64,000 nt of DNA, taken from Spirochaetaceae bacterium. Its GTDB lineage: Bacteria > Spirochaetota > Spirochaetia > Treponematales > Treponemataceae. The notes under the pieces are model-generated. The model was not told the origin of the DNA. It was given only the letters and a program-made list of their open reading frames with translations, and did no database searches. This document shows positions 18,166 to 27,279 of the stretch, piece by piece (position 1 is the first letter of the stretch; the number at the start of each line of letters is the position of its first letter). The position numbers were made by a program, and so were the translations under genes. The stretch is from positions 62,001 through 126,000 of the forward strand of contig JAFQDD010000008.1 in assembly GCA_017416145.1 (NCBI GenBank), given 5' to 3'.

Positions 18166-18207
18166 GACCGTAGATTTAGTTTTGTGCTGAACTGCGGTCT
18201 TTTTTTT
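18166..18207 (+). terminator. Terminator upstream of dxs
   Basis: GACCG (18166-18170) and CGGTC form the base of an interrupted stem (GACCGTAG with CTGCGGTC), followed by a run of eight or more T. Confidence 0.75.
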
Positions 18208-18293
18208 AATCTTTTTTTAGTAAAGTTTTCTACAAAATATTGTCTTATCACTGTATGATTCTCTAAATTAAAGAATGTTAAGGATTAAACAAT

Positions 18294-20165
18294 TTGTTAT
18301 TAGATAATATATCATGTCCAAAAGACATAGCTAACTTTACAAACTCAGAACTCCATGACCTAGCCAAAGAGATTCGTTCTCGAATTTTGGAAGTTGCTTC
18401 CAAAAATGGCGGTCACGTTGCTAGTAATCTTGGAGCTGTAGAATTAACTATTGCCTTACACAAAGTTTTCAATGATTCAGATGATGCCATCATTTTTGAT
18501 GTTAGCCATCAATGTTATACTCACAAATTGCTAACTGGTCGCAACAAAGATTTTGATACCTTGCGGCAACACGGTGGGATTTCTGGTTTCACAAAGAGAA
18601 AGGAAAGTCCCTACGATTATTTTGATGCAGGTCATGCTTCTACTTCAATTTCCAGTGCCTTGGGACTTTTGACAGGGCGAAAAATGCTTGGTAAATCTGG
18701 AAAAGTTGTTGCCGTTATTGGGGACGGGGCTTTGACTGGGGGAATGGCATTTGAAGCTCTTTCTCACGGAGGTCAACTAGCAAAAGATTTGGTAATCGTT
18801 CTAAACGACAACCAGATGTCCATTAGCAAAAATACAGGCTCACTTTCACGATATCTAAGCCGTCTAACGTCAAGTTCTCAATATCAAAGTTTTAGAAATA
18901 CAATCGACAATGCTGTCAAAAAAATCCCATTATTAAACAAACCACTATCTCGATTTATTTTCAGATTTAAACGAGCAATTAAAGCAAGTTTTTATTCAAA
19001 TAATCTTTTTGTGGATTTTGGATTTGAATATTTCGGACCTTTTGACGGTCATCACTTAGAAAGTTTAACATCTGTTTTTCAAGATATAAAAAAACTAGAT
19101 AGACCTTGCGTTGTACATGTTGTTACAAAAAAGGGTAAAAACTACAATCTTGCAGAAAAAAATCCTACAAAATTTCATGGATTAGGTCCATTTTCTTTGG
19201 AGACTGGAGATTTACTCAAAAAACCAAAAAAAACTTTTACAGAGGTTTTTAGCAACAAAATCCTTGAACTAGGACATAAGCACAGCAATATTGCCTGTAT
19301 CACTGCGGCTATGATTGACGGAACAGGTCTTTCAGCCTTTGCTCAAGCCTTCCCAGATAGATTTTTTGACGTAGGAATTGCAGAGGAACACGCTGTAACC
19401 TTTGCTGGAGGTCTTGCCCGTTCTGGTATAAAACCTGTTGTAGCAATTTATTCGACTTTTATGCAAAGGGCAGTTGATCAACTTATCCACGATATTGCAT
19501 TACAAAAAGTACCAGCAGTTTTTGTTTTGGATAGATCAGGTGCCGTGCCAGATGATGGAGAAACTCACCAAGGTATTTTTGATATTTCCCTACTCCGTCC
19601 TGTTCCAGACGTTTCTCTTTTATCACCAAGTTCACAAGTAGAGTTGGAACTCTGTCTTGAATGGGCAGTTCAACAAGATTTCCCAGTTGTGATTCGTTAT
19701 CCAAAAGGCGAATGTCCAAAAGAAACAGAAGAATTTGCCCATCCTATTGAAAAAGGAAAGGGCGTATTGGTAAAAAACAAAAACAATCCAGATAAAAAAA
19801 CTGATTGTTTATATGTTTGTACTGGAGGAATTTTTCCAGAAGTTGAAAAAGCCTGTAATATTCTTGAAGAAAAAAATATTTTCCCAGATATTTACAATTT
19901 ACGTTTCTTAAAACCTTTGGATAAAGAATATTTTTTGTCTGTAATTGAAAATTATTCTAAAATCGTTTTTGTAGAAGATGGTATTCGCATTGGTGGAATC
20001 GGAACTTACTTAGAATCACTTTTGCAACGAAAAACTTTAAACAAAAAAACTTGGGTTTGTGGATTCCCAGACAGATTTATCGGTCAGGGAAAAAGACCTG
20101 AAATTTTAGAAGATGCTCACTTAAGTCCAGCTCGTCTTGCAAAAAAGATGGAAAATCTTCTGTAA
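18294..20165 (+). CDS. dxs: 1-deoxy-D-xylulose-5-phosphate synthase
   Basis: A thiamine-diphosphate transketolase-like enzyme of 623 residues that condenses pyruvate and glyceraldehyde 3-phosphate, first step of the MEP isoprenoid pathway. The ThDP motif GDGALTGGMAFEAL runs to LNDNQMSIS. The Dxs-specific DRSGAVPDDGETHQG block and the catalytic region GIAEEHAVTFAGG are present. It starts with TTG, nine nt after AAGGA; no ATG exists near the expected N-terminus. It heads a tight run with folP, cdaA, cdaR and acpS. Confidence 0.95.
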   Translation: MLLDNISCPKDIANFTNSELHDLAKEIRSRILEVASKNGGHVASNLGAVELTIALHKVFNDSDDAIIFDVSHQCYTHKLLTGRNKDFDTLRQHGGISGFTKRKESPYDYFDAGHASTSISSALGLLTGRKMLGKSGKVVAVIGDGALTGGMAFEALSHGGQLAKDLVIVLNDNQMSISKNTGSLSRYLSRLTSSSQYQSFRNTIDNAVKKIPLLNKPLSRFIFRFKRAIKASFYSNNLFVDFGFEYFGPFDGHHLESLTSVFQDIKKLDRPCVVHVVTKKGKNYNLAEKNPTKFHGLGPFSLETGDLLKKPKKTFTEVFSNKILELGHKHSNIACITAAMIDGTGLSAFAQAFPDRFFDVGIAEEHAVTFAGGLARSGIKPVVAIYSTFMQRAVDQLIHDIALQKVPAVFVLDRSGAVPDDGETHQGIFDISLLRPVPDVSLLSPSSQVELELCLEWAVQQDFPVVIRYPKGECPKETEEFAHPIEKGKGVLVKNKNNPDKKTDCLYVCTGGIFPEVEKACNILEEKNIFPDIYNLRFLKPLDKEYFLSVIENYSKIVFVEDGIRIGGIGTYLESLLQRKTLNKKTWVCGFPDRFIGQGKRPEILEDAHLSPARLAKKMENLL

Positions 20166-20185
20166 TCAGATTTACTGGATAAAAA

Positions 20186-21052
20186 ATGAAAAAACTTCAA
20201 CTGAATTTGCATAATAGAATCATATCCACAGAAAATCCCAGTTTTGTCATGGGAATAATAAACGCAAATCAGGATTCATTTTGGAAAGGTAGTCGTTTCA
20301 CTGGAAAAAAAGCTATAAATCAAGCTCTAAAACTCATTGATGAAGGTGCGGATATTTTGGATATTGGAGCAGAATCCAGTCGCCCCGGAGCAAATTACAT
20401 TTCTGATACAGAGGAATTAAAAGTTCTTCTCCCACTGGTAAGACAAATCCGAAAATTTTCGAATATTCCAATATCAATTGATACAAGAAAACTCACAGTA
20501 ATGAAAGCCTGTTTTGAAGAAGGTGCTGATATTCTAAATGATATTTCAGCCCTAGAAGACGACGAAAAATTACCCTATTTCCTTGCAGATTCAAAAATTC
20601 CAGTAATTTTGATGCACAAAAAAGGTAATCCCCAAAATATGCAAATCAATCCTGAATACGAAGATATAGTAAAAGATGTTTCAGATTATCTTACAAAACG
20701 ATGCCAATTTGCCATTTCCAAGGGAATCAGTCCAGAAAAATTAATTTTAGATGCAGGGATTGGATTTGGAAAAAATCTAATTCACAACAAAAAACTCATA
20801 TTATCAAGTTCTACCATTTTGCAAAATGTACAAAATGAGTTAAAATATAATATATTACCTCAACACATTGTTATGGCACTTTCTAGAAAAACTTGCATCG
20901 GAGAATTAACTTCTAAAAAAGTTGAAGATAGATTACCAGGAACATTGGCAGCTAACTTGTTGGCTGTGGAAAAGGGAGCTACAATTTTGCGTGTTCACGA
21001 TGTAAAAGAAACTTTGGATACGCTTTTAGTTTACAGAGGATTGTATGAATAA
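20186..21052 (+). CDS. folP: Dihydropteroate synthase
   Basis: A 288-residue TIM-barrel enzyme joining p-aminobenzoate to hydroxymethyl-dihydropterin diphosphate in folate synthesis. The N-terminal pterin-site signature reads MGIINANQDSFW instead of the more usual NVTPDSF, then GADILDIGAESSRPGA is canonical. DAGIGFGKN and the C-terminal LRVHDVKET are also family marks. It follows dxs by 20 nt and overlaps cdaA by 8 nt, so the pair is coupled. Confidence 0.93.
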   Translation: MKKLQLNLHNRIISTENPSFVMGIINANQDSFWKGSRFTGKKAINQALKLIDEGADILDIGAESSRPGANYISDTEELKVLLPLVRQIRKFSNIPISIDTRKLTVMKACFEEGADILNDISALEDDEKLPYFLADSKIPVILMHKKGNPQNMQINPEYEDIVKDVSDYLTKRCQFAISKGISPEKLILDAGIGFGKNLIHNKKLILSSSTILQNVQNELKYNILPQHIVMALSRKTCIGELTSKKVEDRLPGTLAANLLAVEKGATILRVHDVKETLDTLLVYRGLYE

Positions 21053-21860
21053 TTTTGAAAGATTTTCTATCGTTTACAGTTACATCAAACCTTTTTTAGA
21101 TATTGGGATTTTAGCTTACATTATTTACAAAGCTTACACCATTATCGTAAAAACAAATGGAGCACAAATTCTTCGAGTAATTGTAACCTTTGCCATAGCC
21201 TTTGCAGTAGCAACTGCACTTCAACTTACAACCTTACTAAGCATTTTAAACACTTTAGCTCCTGGGCTTTTGGTTTGTTTTGCAATTGTTTTCCAGCCTG
21301 AACTTAGAAAAATTTTCTTAAAATTGGGACAAAACGATTGGTTTAAATTAGGTACTCGATCAAAACATACTTACGTGGATTCAGTTTTAATCGCTGCAGA
21401 AATGCTCTCAAAACAAAAACGGGGAATGTTAGCTGTTTTTGTGAGAAAGCAAAATCTAAAGGATATGATTGATTCTGGAACAAAACTAAATGCAGACCTA
21501 TCATCTAGTTTGTTGGTTACAATTTTTGGTCACGACACTCCTCTTCACGATGGAGCAACCATTATCCAAAGTGGAAAAATTTTAGGGGCTGGATGCTTTT
21601 TACCTTTGTCCAAACGTCCTGACATTACAAAAACTTTTGGAACAAGACATAGAGCAGCAATCGGCGTTACAGAGGAAACAGATGCCGTAGTAGTTGTTGT
21701 TTCTGAGGAAACTGGAGCAATTAGTATTGCTTACGATTCAAAGCTTTACTACGATTTAACAATGGAACAGCTTACAAAAACCTTGGAAGCCCAGTTGGAA
21801 ATTAACCCTGATACACAGACAACGGAGGAACCAGAAAATGACGCTATCTCAAAAGCTTGA
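21045..21860 (+). CDS. cdaA: Diadenylate cyclase CdaA
   Basis: A membrane-bound cyclic-di-AMP synthase of 271 residues. Three transmembrane helices (about 15-35, 42-60 and 65-83) precede the DisA_N catalytic domain. The signatures DGA (169-171, in LHDGATII) and RHR (201-203) are intact, with GAGCFLPLS between them. Cyclic di-AMP controls osmotic balance and wall homeostasis. Its regulator cdaR follows with a 23-nt overlap, the classical arrangement; glmM, often third, is missing here. Confidence 0.95.
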   Translation: MNNFERFSIVYSYIKPFLDIGILAYIIYKAYTIIVKTNGAQILRVIVTFAIAFAVATALQLTTLLSILNTLAPGLLVCFAIVFQPELRKIFLKLGQNDWFKLGTRSKHTYVDSVLIAAEMLSKQKRGMLAVFVRKQNLKDMIDSGTKLNADLSSSLLVTIFGHDTPLHDGATIIQSGKILGAGCFLPLSKRPDITKTFGTRHRAAIGVTEETDAVVVVVSEETGAISIAYDSKLYYDLTMEQLTKTLEAQLEINPDTQTTEEPENDAISKA

Positions 21861-22899
21861 AAAATTACGAGAAGATTGGATTGTAATTGTACTTTCTCTT
21901 TTGGCTGCAGTATTTTTATACGTTTTTTATCAAATTGCACAAATGGATACTACAACTTTTTCTGTTCCAATTTCTGTAGAATCTAATGGAAATCTTCTTC
22001 TCGTAAAAGAAATTCCTTCCCGTGTAAAAATTACTGTAAAAGGAAAAACTGAGGATATTAGCCGACTAACAGAAAAAGATTTCTCTGCATACCTAAATCT
22101 TGATTATTACACTTCTCCAGGAGAATATTCAGTTCCTATTAGTTTACAAACTTCAGATTCTGTTGCAAATACATCTTTGGAAATTCGCCCTAATCCACAA
22201 AGTATAGACGTGTTTTTGGAAGAAAAAACTATCGGCTATGTTCCAATTACCATTCGTACAACTGGAAATCCAGCTTCAGGCTACGAAATCATTAGCGAAG
22301 AAACAACTCCGAATTATATTAGAATAATTGGCTCTGCATCTTCTGTTGCCTCTGTAAAAACTTTGGAAACTGAACTTTGGGATATTTCAGATGCAAAGAC
22401 AACCATAGAAAAAAAACTGAAATTAATAAATACGAACAAGCGGATTACAATTGATGAAGAACCTGTTGTAAATGCAAAAATCACTATTGCAGAAATAGTG
22501 GAAAATAAAGTTTTTGAAAATACTATTGTTACTTTATTAAATCCAAAAGAAGGTTTTGAAGCATCTGCTCCAACTTTAAAAGCAACTGTTACAGTAAAAG
22601 GTTCTCAAAATTACCTAAAAGATTACAAATTACCTTATGGATTGCTATATGTTGATTGTTCTTCAATTTCCGAACCTGGAGAATATGAAATCGACATTAA
22701 AAATTACAAACTTGCCAATTTATCTTTGGTATCCATTGAACCAACTTCACTTTCTGTAACAATTACAGAAAAAATCCAAGACCCAGAAAGTGAAAATCTT
22801 GTTGATGAAGAAGCAAATTCTGAAAACTCAAATCCAGAAGACACTTTAGTTGACACAGAAAACTCAACTGAGGGAAAAAAATCGGAGATTGCTGAATGA
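21838..22899 (+). CDS. cdaR: CdaR, YbbR-domain regulator of the diadenylate cyclase
   Basis: A 353-residue protein with one N-terminal transmembrane helix (about 17-36) and an extracytoplasmic part made of about three YbbR repeats (VEIRVTVKG-like strands such as SRVKITVKGKTEDISRLT, then repeats near 115 and 215). The tail from about 320 is Glu/Asn/Ser-rich and probably unstructured. CdaR homologues bind and modulate CdaA. It starts 23 nt before the cdaA stop and overlaps acpS by ATGA. Confidence 0.9.
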   Translation: MTLSQKLEKLREDWIVIVLSLLAAVFLYVFYQIAQMDTTTFSVPISVESNGNLLLVKEIPSRVKITVKGKTEDISRLTEKDFSAYLNLDYYTSPGEYSVPISLQTSDSVANTSLEIRPNPQSIDVFLEEKTIGYVPITIRTTGNPASGYEIISEETTPNYIRIIGSASSVASVKTLETELWDISDAKTTIEKKLKLINTNKRITIDEEPVVNAKITIAEIVENKVFENTIVTLLNPKEGFEASAPTLKATVTVKGSQNYLKDYKLPYGLLYVDCSSISEPGEYEIDIKNYKLANLSLVSIEPTSLSVTITEKIQDPESENLVDEEANSENSNPEDTLVDTENSTEGKKSEIAE

Positions 22900-23267
22900 T
22901 AATCGGAACTGGAATTGATATTGTTCAAGTAAATAGATTTGACTCTTGGGTAAATAACGAAAAGCTTTTATCAAGATTTTTTCATCCCGAAGAAGTAAAG
23001 TACATTTTAGGACAAAACACAAATCAAGCAGAAACTATTGCAGCTCGTTTTGCCGCAAAAGAAGCTTTGGGAAAAGCTTTGGGAACAGGCTTACGGGGAT
23101 TTGCTTTAAAAGACATTTGGGTACGGCGTGATGAAAAAGGCAAACCCTATATCGAAGTGTTTCCTGCATTTTTAGAGATTACAAAATCCTATAATTGTGT
23201 TAAAATTCATTTATCAATTTCACACGAAAAAGAATACGCTTGTGCAATTGTGATTTTAGAAAATTAA
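22896..23267 (+). CDS. acpS: Holo-[acyl-carrier-protein] synthase
   Basis: A 123-residue trimeric phosphopantetheinyl transferase that loads CoA-derived phosphopantetheine on acyl carrier protein. GTGIDIVQVNRF at the N-terminus carries the magnesium-binding Asp, and FAAKEALGKALGTG carries the catalytic Glu/Lys. SISHEKEYACAIV closes the fold. It starts within the cdaR stop (ATGA). Confidence 0.95.
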   Translation: MIIGTGIDIVQVNRFDSWVNNEKLLSRFFHPEEVKYILGQNTNQAETIAARFAAKEALGKALGTGLRGFALKDIWVRRDEKGKPYIEVFPAFLEITKSYNCVKIHLSISHEKEYACAIVILEN

Positions 23268-23277
23268 GAGGGAATAT

Positions 23278-24192
23278 ATGGCATATTACAGAAAATCTTC
23301 AGATATGAACAAAACTGACCCAAACAAAAAGTTAAGTATCTCTTTTTATTCAAAAACAAAGGTAATATGTCCTGTTTGTAAAAAAGATTTTCAAAAAGAA
23401 GAAATGCTTAGCGGTGGCGGTCGTATGATTGCTGGAACCCTCACAGACGAACTTCGCAGAAATTTTGAACCTTCTGTGAAATACGGCAAAGTTTATCCCC
23501 TTATTTATACCATTGGGGCTTGTCCAAACTGTCACGCTGCTTTTTTTTGGCAAGATTTTGCACAACTAAGCGATAACAAAACCATAGGAAAACTTATGGA
23601 CGAGGAAAACAATCGCCGGGAATCCGTAAACACAATTTTTCCCCACTACAATTTGAAGCGGGAAAAAACTCTTATTGATGGAGCAGCTTGTTATTACTTA
23701 GCACTACTTTGCTATGAAAATATGCCAAAATCCTTTTCTCCAACAATAAAAAAAGCCCTTATTTGTTTACGTTTGGCTTGGCTTTGTAACGATTTAGAAA
23801 CAGAATGTCCAAATCACAATTATGACTTTATTGCACAAAAGTTTTATCGAAAAGCACTATTTTTCTATCAAGAAGCCCTTGAATTTGAAACTACAAAAGT
23901 TGAAAGTATTGCTGGTGTTTCAAACTTTGGGCCTGATATCGACAAAAATTACGGTTACGACGGCGTAATATATTTGTGTGGTTTATTAGAATATAAATAT
24001 GGTCAACAAGAAAATTTTGACGAACGACTAAAAAAATTAGAAAATTACAAACGCTCAATTGCTCGAATCTTTGGACTTGGAAAGTCATCAAAAAACAAAC
24101 CAGGTCCATTATTGGAACATTCTAGAAATCTTTATGATAGCATTACAAAATTACTAAAAGATGCAAACGTAATCGATGAAGATGATTTATAA
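23278..24192 (+). CDS. DUF2225 protein with two zinc-type CxxC pairs
   Basis: A 304-residue cytoplasmic protein of the DUF2225 family. Two CxxC pairs (CPVCKKDF near residue 31 and CPNCHAAFF near 81) are likely to bind zinc in a knuckle. A helical, TPR-like second half (about 110-290) contains repeated ALICLRLAWLCND- and YRKALFFYQEALEF-type segments. A GAGGGA box stands in front of the ATG. The function of the family is not known; it lies 10 nt behind acpS and may be cotranscribed. Confidence 0.8.
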   Translation: MAYYRKSSDMNKTDPNKKLSISFYSKTKVICPVCKKDFQKEEMLSGGGRMIAGTLTDELRRNFEPSVKYGKVYPLIYTIGACPNCHAAFFWQDFAQLSDNKTIGKLMDEENNRRESVNTIFPHYNLKREKTLIDGAACYYLALLCYENMPKSFSPTIKKALICLRLAWLCNDLETECPNHNYDFIAQKFYRKALFFYQEALEFETTKVESIAGVSNFGPDIDKNYGYDGVIYLCGLLEYKYGQQENFDERLKKLENYKRSIARIFGLGKSSKNKPGPLLEHSRNLYDSITKLLKDANVIDEDDL

Positions 24193-24251
24193 ACTTGTAA
24201 TTTTCAAAAATTTACCAACAAAAATCAAAAAAAATGATATAGAAGAATAAT

Positions 24252-25025
24252 ATGCGAACAATACTTTTAACAATTTCTTACGACGGAACAGATTTTTGTG
24301 GATGGCAAAAACAAAAAGAAACTATTACTGGAAAAGTTAGAACTGTTCAAGAAGAACTGGAAAAAGCTTTGGAAATAGTCCACAAAACTCCAGTACAAGC
24401 CTGTGGGTCTGGACGTACCGATTCTGGTGTTCATGCAAGTTTTCAGGCTGTTACATTTATTTCACCAATTGATACAATTCCTGTAGAAAAATACATCCCT
24501 GCTATAAATAGCCTTTTACCCCACGATATACGGGTTATGACGGCCGAAATTAAGCCAGATGGATTCCATGCTAGGTTTAACGCAACAAGTCGCTCCTATC
24601 GCTATTTTATGTGGATAGGAGAAACTCCACCAGCTAAAGAAATGCGTTACATTTGGCCACTTTTCAGAAAACCAGATTTAGACAAATTAAATGCAATGGC
24701 TTCTTACCTAAAAGGAGAAATTGACTGTACCACATTTTCCGCTGCTGGTGATAAAAGCCTGTCAAAATGCAGATATTTAGAAAAAGCTGAGTTTTATCTA
24801 CAAGGAGAAAAGCTTGTTTTTGAAATAGAAGCCAACGCCTTTTTGTGGAAAATGGTTCGCTCAATCACAGGAACAATCATTCACTTAGAAAAAGCTGGGT
24901 ATCCACCAGAATATTTCAAAGAAATACTGGACAAAAAAGATAGAAAACTTGCAGGACCAACAGCTCCTTCTCAGGGGTTGTTTTTGCATCAAGTGAAATT
25001 TGACGGAATAAGGAGAGCACCATAA
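24252..25025 (+). CDS. truA: tRNA pseudouridine(38-40) synthase
   Basis: A 257-residue pseudouridine synthase acting on the anticodon stem-loop. The catalytic aspartate is in GSGRTDSGVHA, and RYFMWIG, ARFNATSRSYRY and NAFLWKMVRSITGT are standard TruA blocks. Length is typical. TATAGA at 24238-24243 lies 8 nt before the ATG, with only a weak -35 match, so a leaderless start is possible; the only Shine-Dalgarno-like element is a weak AGAAG. Confidence 0.94.
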   Translation: MRTILLTISYDGTDFCGWQKQKETITGKVRTVQEELEKALEIVHKTPVQACGSGRTDSGVHASFQAVTFISPIDTIPVEKYIPAINSLLPHDIRVMTAEIKPDGFHARFNATSRSYRYFMWIGETPPAKEMRYIWPLFRKPDLDKLNAMASYLKGEIDCTTFSAAGDKSLSKCRYLEKAEFYLQGEKLVFEIEANAFLWKMVRSITGTIIHLEKAGYPPEYFKEILDKKDRKLAGPTAPSQGLFLHQVKFDGIRRAP

Positions 25026-25191
25026 TTTCGGAATTATTTTGATATTTTTAACAAAATAGAGATTTTGAAGATTTTTTATATTTTTTTTGATTTTTTCGTA
25101 TTTTTTTTGTAACCCTTTTTCATCAATATGGTTTACATTATAGAAAATGAGCAACAAACATTTTTCAAAATCCTCTTCCTCTCCTTTTTTT

Positions 25192-25220
25192 CCGTCTCCT
25201 GAAAGGGAGACGGTTTTTTT
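25192..25220 (+). terminator. Terminator downstream of truA
   Basis: CCGTCTCC (25192-25199) pairs with GGAGACGG (25206-25213), then seven T. It is strong and GC-rich compared with the surroundings. The 165 nt between truA and this hairpin are AT-rich and show no gene. Confidence 0.85.
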
Positions 25221-25222
25221 AT

Positions 25223-27232
25223 CTACATCTCTTGAGCAAAGAAAAAATCAAATGTTTTTGCAGCATAAAAATAGTTTTTATCATCAACCTTGTATATTTC
25301 AACAGAATATACAGTTTCATTATCAATTAAATCTTGCTTGATTTTGTCATAATCTTGATTTTCTGCGTATGATGGAATATTTCCAAGCCAATAAAAATCA
25401 TGTTCAGCATCGTATTGCAAAGGATAAACTAAATCATTGTACAAAAAGTTTTCTGGCTTACCATCAACAAAATTCACTTCAATTTGCTTTTGGCTTAATG
25501 GAAAATTGAAAATTAAGCTTATTAAGTTTTTGTTTCCATCTCGCTTTTCTTCAACAATGTCCCATTTTTTTCGTATGGAACCATCAACTAAATATTCTTC
25601 TGAATAATCAAAATCTCCATCATCATTTGTATCAACAAAAACTCCTTGAAGCCACACAGCATTTTCATAAGGGAAATTTCCAAAAATTTCTTCATAAGCA
25701 ATATTTTCAGAGCTATCTAAATTCTCAGGTAACTCTTTTCCATAGATTTCTGTTACTTCATAAGTTCCGTTCAAATCTTTATCCACATTTCTAAAAGCGA
25801 GTTCTCCATTTTCAAAAAAAGCAGAAGCATAAACATTGTTGTCTAAATAATAATTTCCACTAACAATTTTTCCGTCCGAAAGGGAAAAACGGATTTTTTC
25901 TTCACCAATTTGATTTTTATTTGTCAAATAAGTTGTTACAGCATAAGAATTTACATTTAACACACTAGAATCAAACTGACTTTCCACAGGATTTAGAATA
26001 TAAAAATCATATTCAGTACTAGAAAAACTTGCAGGAACAACTTCAAAAGGAAGCCACTTACAAGTATCAGGAATTAAACTATAATCCAATTTTCCAGTTT
26101 CAACCTTAGAAATAAAAGGATATCTAGCATAAGTTAAAGTTAAATCTTCATTTGGAATATAAAGTTTTCGAGGAGTTCCGTAATCAAAAGAACTTGTCCA
26201 ATTGATTATTCCGTTTTGCTTTCTCTCAAAAGCAGCATAAATTGGTCGACCATTTTTATATTCAGTATATAATTCATAGAAATCATCAAAATTGTTATCA
26301 AAATAAAGATTACCTTCAAAACTGTCTAAAATTGAATACACAACAATTTTTTTTTCATCTGAAATTAAATCAAACAAATTTTGCAAAAGATTAAATTGGA
26401 GATTTCCGTTAGACAAAGCAAAAAAACTCGAAATTGCATCATCTTCTGTCATTATTCCAGCTTCCAAAGCTTTTATTGGATACAAAGGACTTTCTATTCC
26501 CTGAGTTTTGTAAACCTTTAGCATTTTTTCTTGCAAATCATCATCTGCAAAACTTGAAGCCAACAACAAAAACTTTGGATTTACTTGATTTTTTGCATTT
26601 AAATAATCAAACCCCAAAGACAAAAAAGTTTCATTTAAGGCAAAAAACCTTTCATCAGAAGCAGAAACTGGCTCTTTTGTTAATTCAAGGGGATTTTCAA
26701 ATTTATAAAAAATATTTGGAAAGTCTGAATCTAAAGGAAACATTCGCCAAGCCGTATCTATTGTTTCCCGAGCTTTTTGAACATTTCCTGTAATATAATA
26801 AATCTTTGCAGAAGTTTTTAGAGCATCAGAGTTTAATAACAAACTTTTATCATCCAAAAGATTTAAAGCCTTTTCGTATTCCATTGTGGCATAATAATAA
26901 TTTGCTAAAAGAATTTTTGCTCCCTTTGGATTGTAGGAAACCCATTCTCTTTCTAGGGATTTTTCTAAATTTTCAATGATAATATAAGGTTTTTCCTGAG
27001 TTTGAGATTCTGCAATTGATTTTACATACCATAAATCAGCCATAGACGAATCATAAGTTAATCCAATTTCCGCATTTGACAAAACATTTTCCCATTGGGA
27101 TTTTAGCACATAATCTTGTGATAATTTTAGATATCTTAATGCAGTATTTCTATTTGCAAAAAACACCTCTTCAGAAAGGGCACAACAAACAACACAAAAA
27201 AACATCAATACTGCAAAAATGGATTTTTTCAT
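25223..27232 (-). CDS. Exported TPR-containing protein, function unknown
   Basis: A 669-residue protein with an N-terminal signal (residues 1-20 end in CCALS; the double Cys may also allow lipidation). Residues about 25-200 form TPR-like helices (NAEIGLTYDSSMADLWYVKS, EYEKALNLL, ARETIDTAWRMFP). The rest is a beta-rich region with repeated YLVDGSIRKKW- and ENGELAFRN-type strands, resembling toxin-style MORN/antigen repeats but not clearly assigned. The ATG at 27232 is preferred to an upstream in-frame ATG because it has an AGGTG box and starts directly with the signal peptide. It is probably periplasmic. It follows ftsH in the same direction with 47 nt between. Confidence 0.75.
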   Translation of the reverse strand: MKKSIFAVLMFFCVVCCALSEEVFFANRNTALRYLKLSQDYVLKSQWENVLSNAEIGLTYDSSMADLWYVKSIAESQTQEKPYIIIENLEKSLEREWVSYNPKGAKILLANYYYATMEYEKALNLLDDKSLLLNSDALKTSAKIYYITGNVQKARETIDTAWRMFPLDSDFPNIFYKFENPLELTKEPVSASDERFFALNETFLSLGFDYLNAKNQVNPKFLLLASSFADDDLQEKMLKVYKTQGIESPLYPIKALEAGIMTEDDAISSFFALSNGNLQFNLLQNLFDLISDEKKIVVYSILDSFEGNLYFDNNFDDFYELYTEYKNGRPIYAAFERKQNGIINWTSSFDYGTPRKLYIPNEDLTLTYARYPFISKVETGKLDYSLIPDTCKWLPFEVVPASFSSTEYDFYILNPVESQFDSSVLNVNSYAVTTYLTNKNQIGEEKIRFSLSDGKIVSGNYYLDNNVYASAFFENGELAFRNVDKDLNGTYEVTEIYGKELPENLDSSENIAYEEIFGNFPYENAVWLQGVFVDTNDDGDFDYSEEYLVDGSIRKKWDIVEEKRDGNKNLISLIFNFPLSQKQIEVNFVDGKPENFLYNDLVYPLQYDAEHDFYWLGNIPSYAENQDYDKIKQDLIDNETVYSVEIYKVDDKNYFYAAKTFDFFFAQEM

Positions 27233-27279
27233 CTTTTGACACCTATAAAACATTGATATAAAATTTTGCAACGCAAATA

